The notes under the pieces: model-generated | The model's input: only the letters and a program-made list of their open reading frames with translations | The model's database searches: none | What the model was told of the DNA's origin: nothing | Translations under genes and position numbers: made by a program | Part shown: in pieces, positions 62,933-64,000 of the stretch | How the letters are laid out: every line of letters starts with the position of its first letter | Numbering within the stretch: the stretch's first letter is position 1 | Assembly (NCBI RefSeq): GCF_000768355.1 | Contig: NZ_AVPU01000012.1 | Location: 34,373-98,372 of the forward strand | DNA from: Lysobacter daejeonensis GH1-9 | GTDB taxonomy: Bacteria > Pseudomonadota > Gammaproteobacteria > Xanthomonadales > Xanthomonadaceae | Direction: 5' to 3' | DNA: 64,000 nt

Positions 62933-64000
62933 TCAACCGCAGATACGCAGCACGTCGTCCAGCAGGCCTGCAGCGGTGACTTCGGCGCCGGCGCCCGGCC
63001 CCTGGATCACCAGCGGCTGGCGCGAATAGCGGTCCGACCAGATGGCCACGCGGTTGTCGGTGCCTGCGCCGCCGGCCAACGGGTGGTCCGCCGGCAATGA
63101 CTCCAACCCAACGCGCGCCTTGCCATGCTCGAGCCGCGCAATGAAGCGCAGCTTCCCGCCATTCTTGTAGGCATCCGCAAAGCGATCGCGCAGCGGTTGA
63201 TCCAGCGATGGCAACGCTGCATCCACGTCGGCCTTCGCCAGTCGCGCCAGCTCGGCCGGCACCAGCGAAGCCACGTCCACGTCTCCAGGCTCCAGTTCGA
63301 CGCCGGCAGCCCGGGCGAGGATCACGATCTTGCGGCGCACGTCCTCGCCGGACAGGTCATCGCGCGGGTCCGGCTCGGTATAACCCGCTTCGCGCGCCTC
63401 GCGCACGAAGCCGGAAAAGGGACGCAGGCCATCGTAGTGGTTGAACAGCCATGCCAGCGAACCTGACAGCACGCCGGCGATGGCGTGGATGCGATCGCCG
63501 CCCGCGCGCAACTCGCGGATCGAGCGGATCAGCGGCAAGCCCGCACCCACGGTGGCACTGTCGCCATAGCGCGTGTTGCCTTCCGCGCAGGCCGCATGGA
63601 TCGCGCGCCAGCGTTCCAGCGAAGTGCCCTGCCCCAGCTTGCAGGCCGTCACCACGTGGATGCCCTGCGACAGCCAGCGCGCGTGGTTCAGTGCGACCTC
63701 CTCGCTGGCGGTGGCGTCGACCACGATGCGCGGCCCATGGCCGCCCTGCAGCGCCAGCTCCACCGCCGACAACCGGCTGGGCTGGCCCTCATGCTGCAGC
63801 AGGTCGGCCACCCCTTCGGGCAACAGGCCAAAGCGGCCTCCCAGCGCGTGGCGCGAATTGGCGGCGTACACCAGCGACAACCGCCCACCCTGCGACGATC
63901 CCGACCACGCGGTTAGCCGTTCCAGCACCGCGCGCCCCACGGTGCCGGTGCCGAGCAACGCCACGCGGGCCGGCGCGCGCTGGGCCTGCGGCACGCCGGC
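62933..64000 (-). CDS. hom: Homoserine dehydrogenase, runs to window edge
   Basis: At least 355 residues, with the NAD(P)-binding LLGTGTVGRAVLERL, the catalytic lysine region VTACKLGQGTS, GVLSGSLAWLFNHYDG and the C-terminal IQGPGAGAEVTAAGLLDDVL. It reduces aspartate semialdehyde to homoserine for threonine and methionine. The frame is still open at the last base, so the true start is upstream of the window (plus-strand end); an aspartokinase domain fused upstream cannot be excluded. No ACT domain follows. Confidence 0.88.
   Translation of the reverse strand, partial: AGVPQAQRAPARVALLGTGTVGRAVLERLTAWSGSSQGGRLSLVYAANSRHALGGRFGLLPEGVADLLQHEGQPSRLSAVELALQGGHGPRIVVDATASEEVALNHARWLSQGIHVVTACKLGQGTSLERWRAIHAACAEGNTRYGDSATVGAGLPLIRSIRELRAGGDRIHAIAGVLSGSLAWLFNHYDGLRPFSGFVREAREAGYTEPDPRDDLSGEDVRRKIVILARAAGVELEPGDVDVASLVPAELARLAKADVDAALPSLDQPLRDRFADAYKNGGKLRFIARLEHGKARVGLESLPADHPLAGGAGTDNRVAIWSDRYSRQPLVIQGPGAGAEVTAAGLLDDVLRICG

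Overview
The window is GC-rich bacterial chromosome, apparently from a gammaproteobacterium of the Xanthomonadaceae/Lysobacteraceae (Lysobacter, Luteimonas or Xanthomonas type). The evidence is the gene order: a CysNC fusion beside CysJIH and CysB, kdsD-kdsC-lptCAB-rpoN-hpf-ptsN-hprK-rapZ-PTS-mgtE, pilT-pilU beside yggS-proC, and aroK-aroB-WGR-hemE. Genes are tightly packed with many ATGA/TGATG overlaps. I see no tRNA, rRNA or CRISPR array.

Region by region. 1-1440: the end of an M20 peptidase and a small GlsB-type membrane protein. 1527-13505: an assimilatory sulfate cluster. A leftward unit (TauE/SafE permease, cysD, cysNC) and a rightward unit (cysJIH) diverge from 5180-5331. cysB and cysG-cysK diverge from a second control region that carries a LysR-type T-N11-A dyad. 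13738-18358: a 4621-bp ISL3-family transposon carrying a complete narrow-spectrum mercury operon (merR divergent from merTPA). It has 23-bp terminal inverted repeats, subterminal repeats and a 9-bp flanking duplication, and it lies 62 bp upstream of amgK. 18421-28186: murein recycling (amgK-murU), hda, a PerM-like permease, DUF2066, purM-purN, two tandem DUF3108 proteins, and murA with ibaG. 28357-40142: Kdo synthesis, LPS transport, sigma-54, ribosome hibernation and a regulatory PTS (PtsN, HprK, RapZ, mannose-type EIIA, HPr, EI) with no sugar permease, then mgtE. 40245-51899: pyrB-ruvX-yqgE, a DUF4153 membrane protein, tag, a Tat-leader threonine aldolase homologue, pilT-pilU, yggS-proC, a DUF4426 lipoprotein, a BtuF-like protein and pdxH. 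51991-64000: dodecin, aroK-aroB, a WGR-only protein, hemE, a large hybrid sensor kinase, a YceI/cytochrome b561/YceI trio, a glutaredoxin-like protein, sdaA and a homoserine dehydrogenase that runs to the window edge.

The sulfate genes take imported sulfate through APS, PAPS and sulfite to sulfide and then cysteine, with siroheme for CysI supplied by CysG. The mer cassette is a self-contained detoxification unit on a mobile element: MerP and MerT import Hg(II), MerA reduces it, MerR controls the operon. The kdsD-to-ptsI block joins envelope synthesis to nitrogen and carbon signalling.

The most distinctive observations are the ISL3 mercury transposon with its symmetrical ends, and a recurring pattern in which a -10-like hexamer lies 6-8 nt before the start codon (yqgE, hprK, aroK, btuF-like, pdxH, WGR, and a three-codon ORF before mgtE). 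The second pattern suggests leaderless transcripts.
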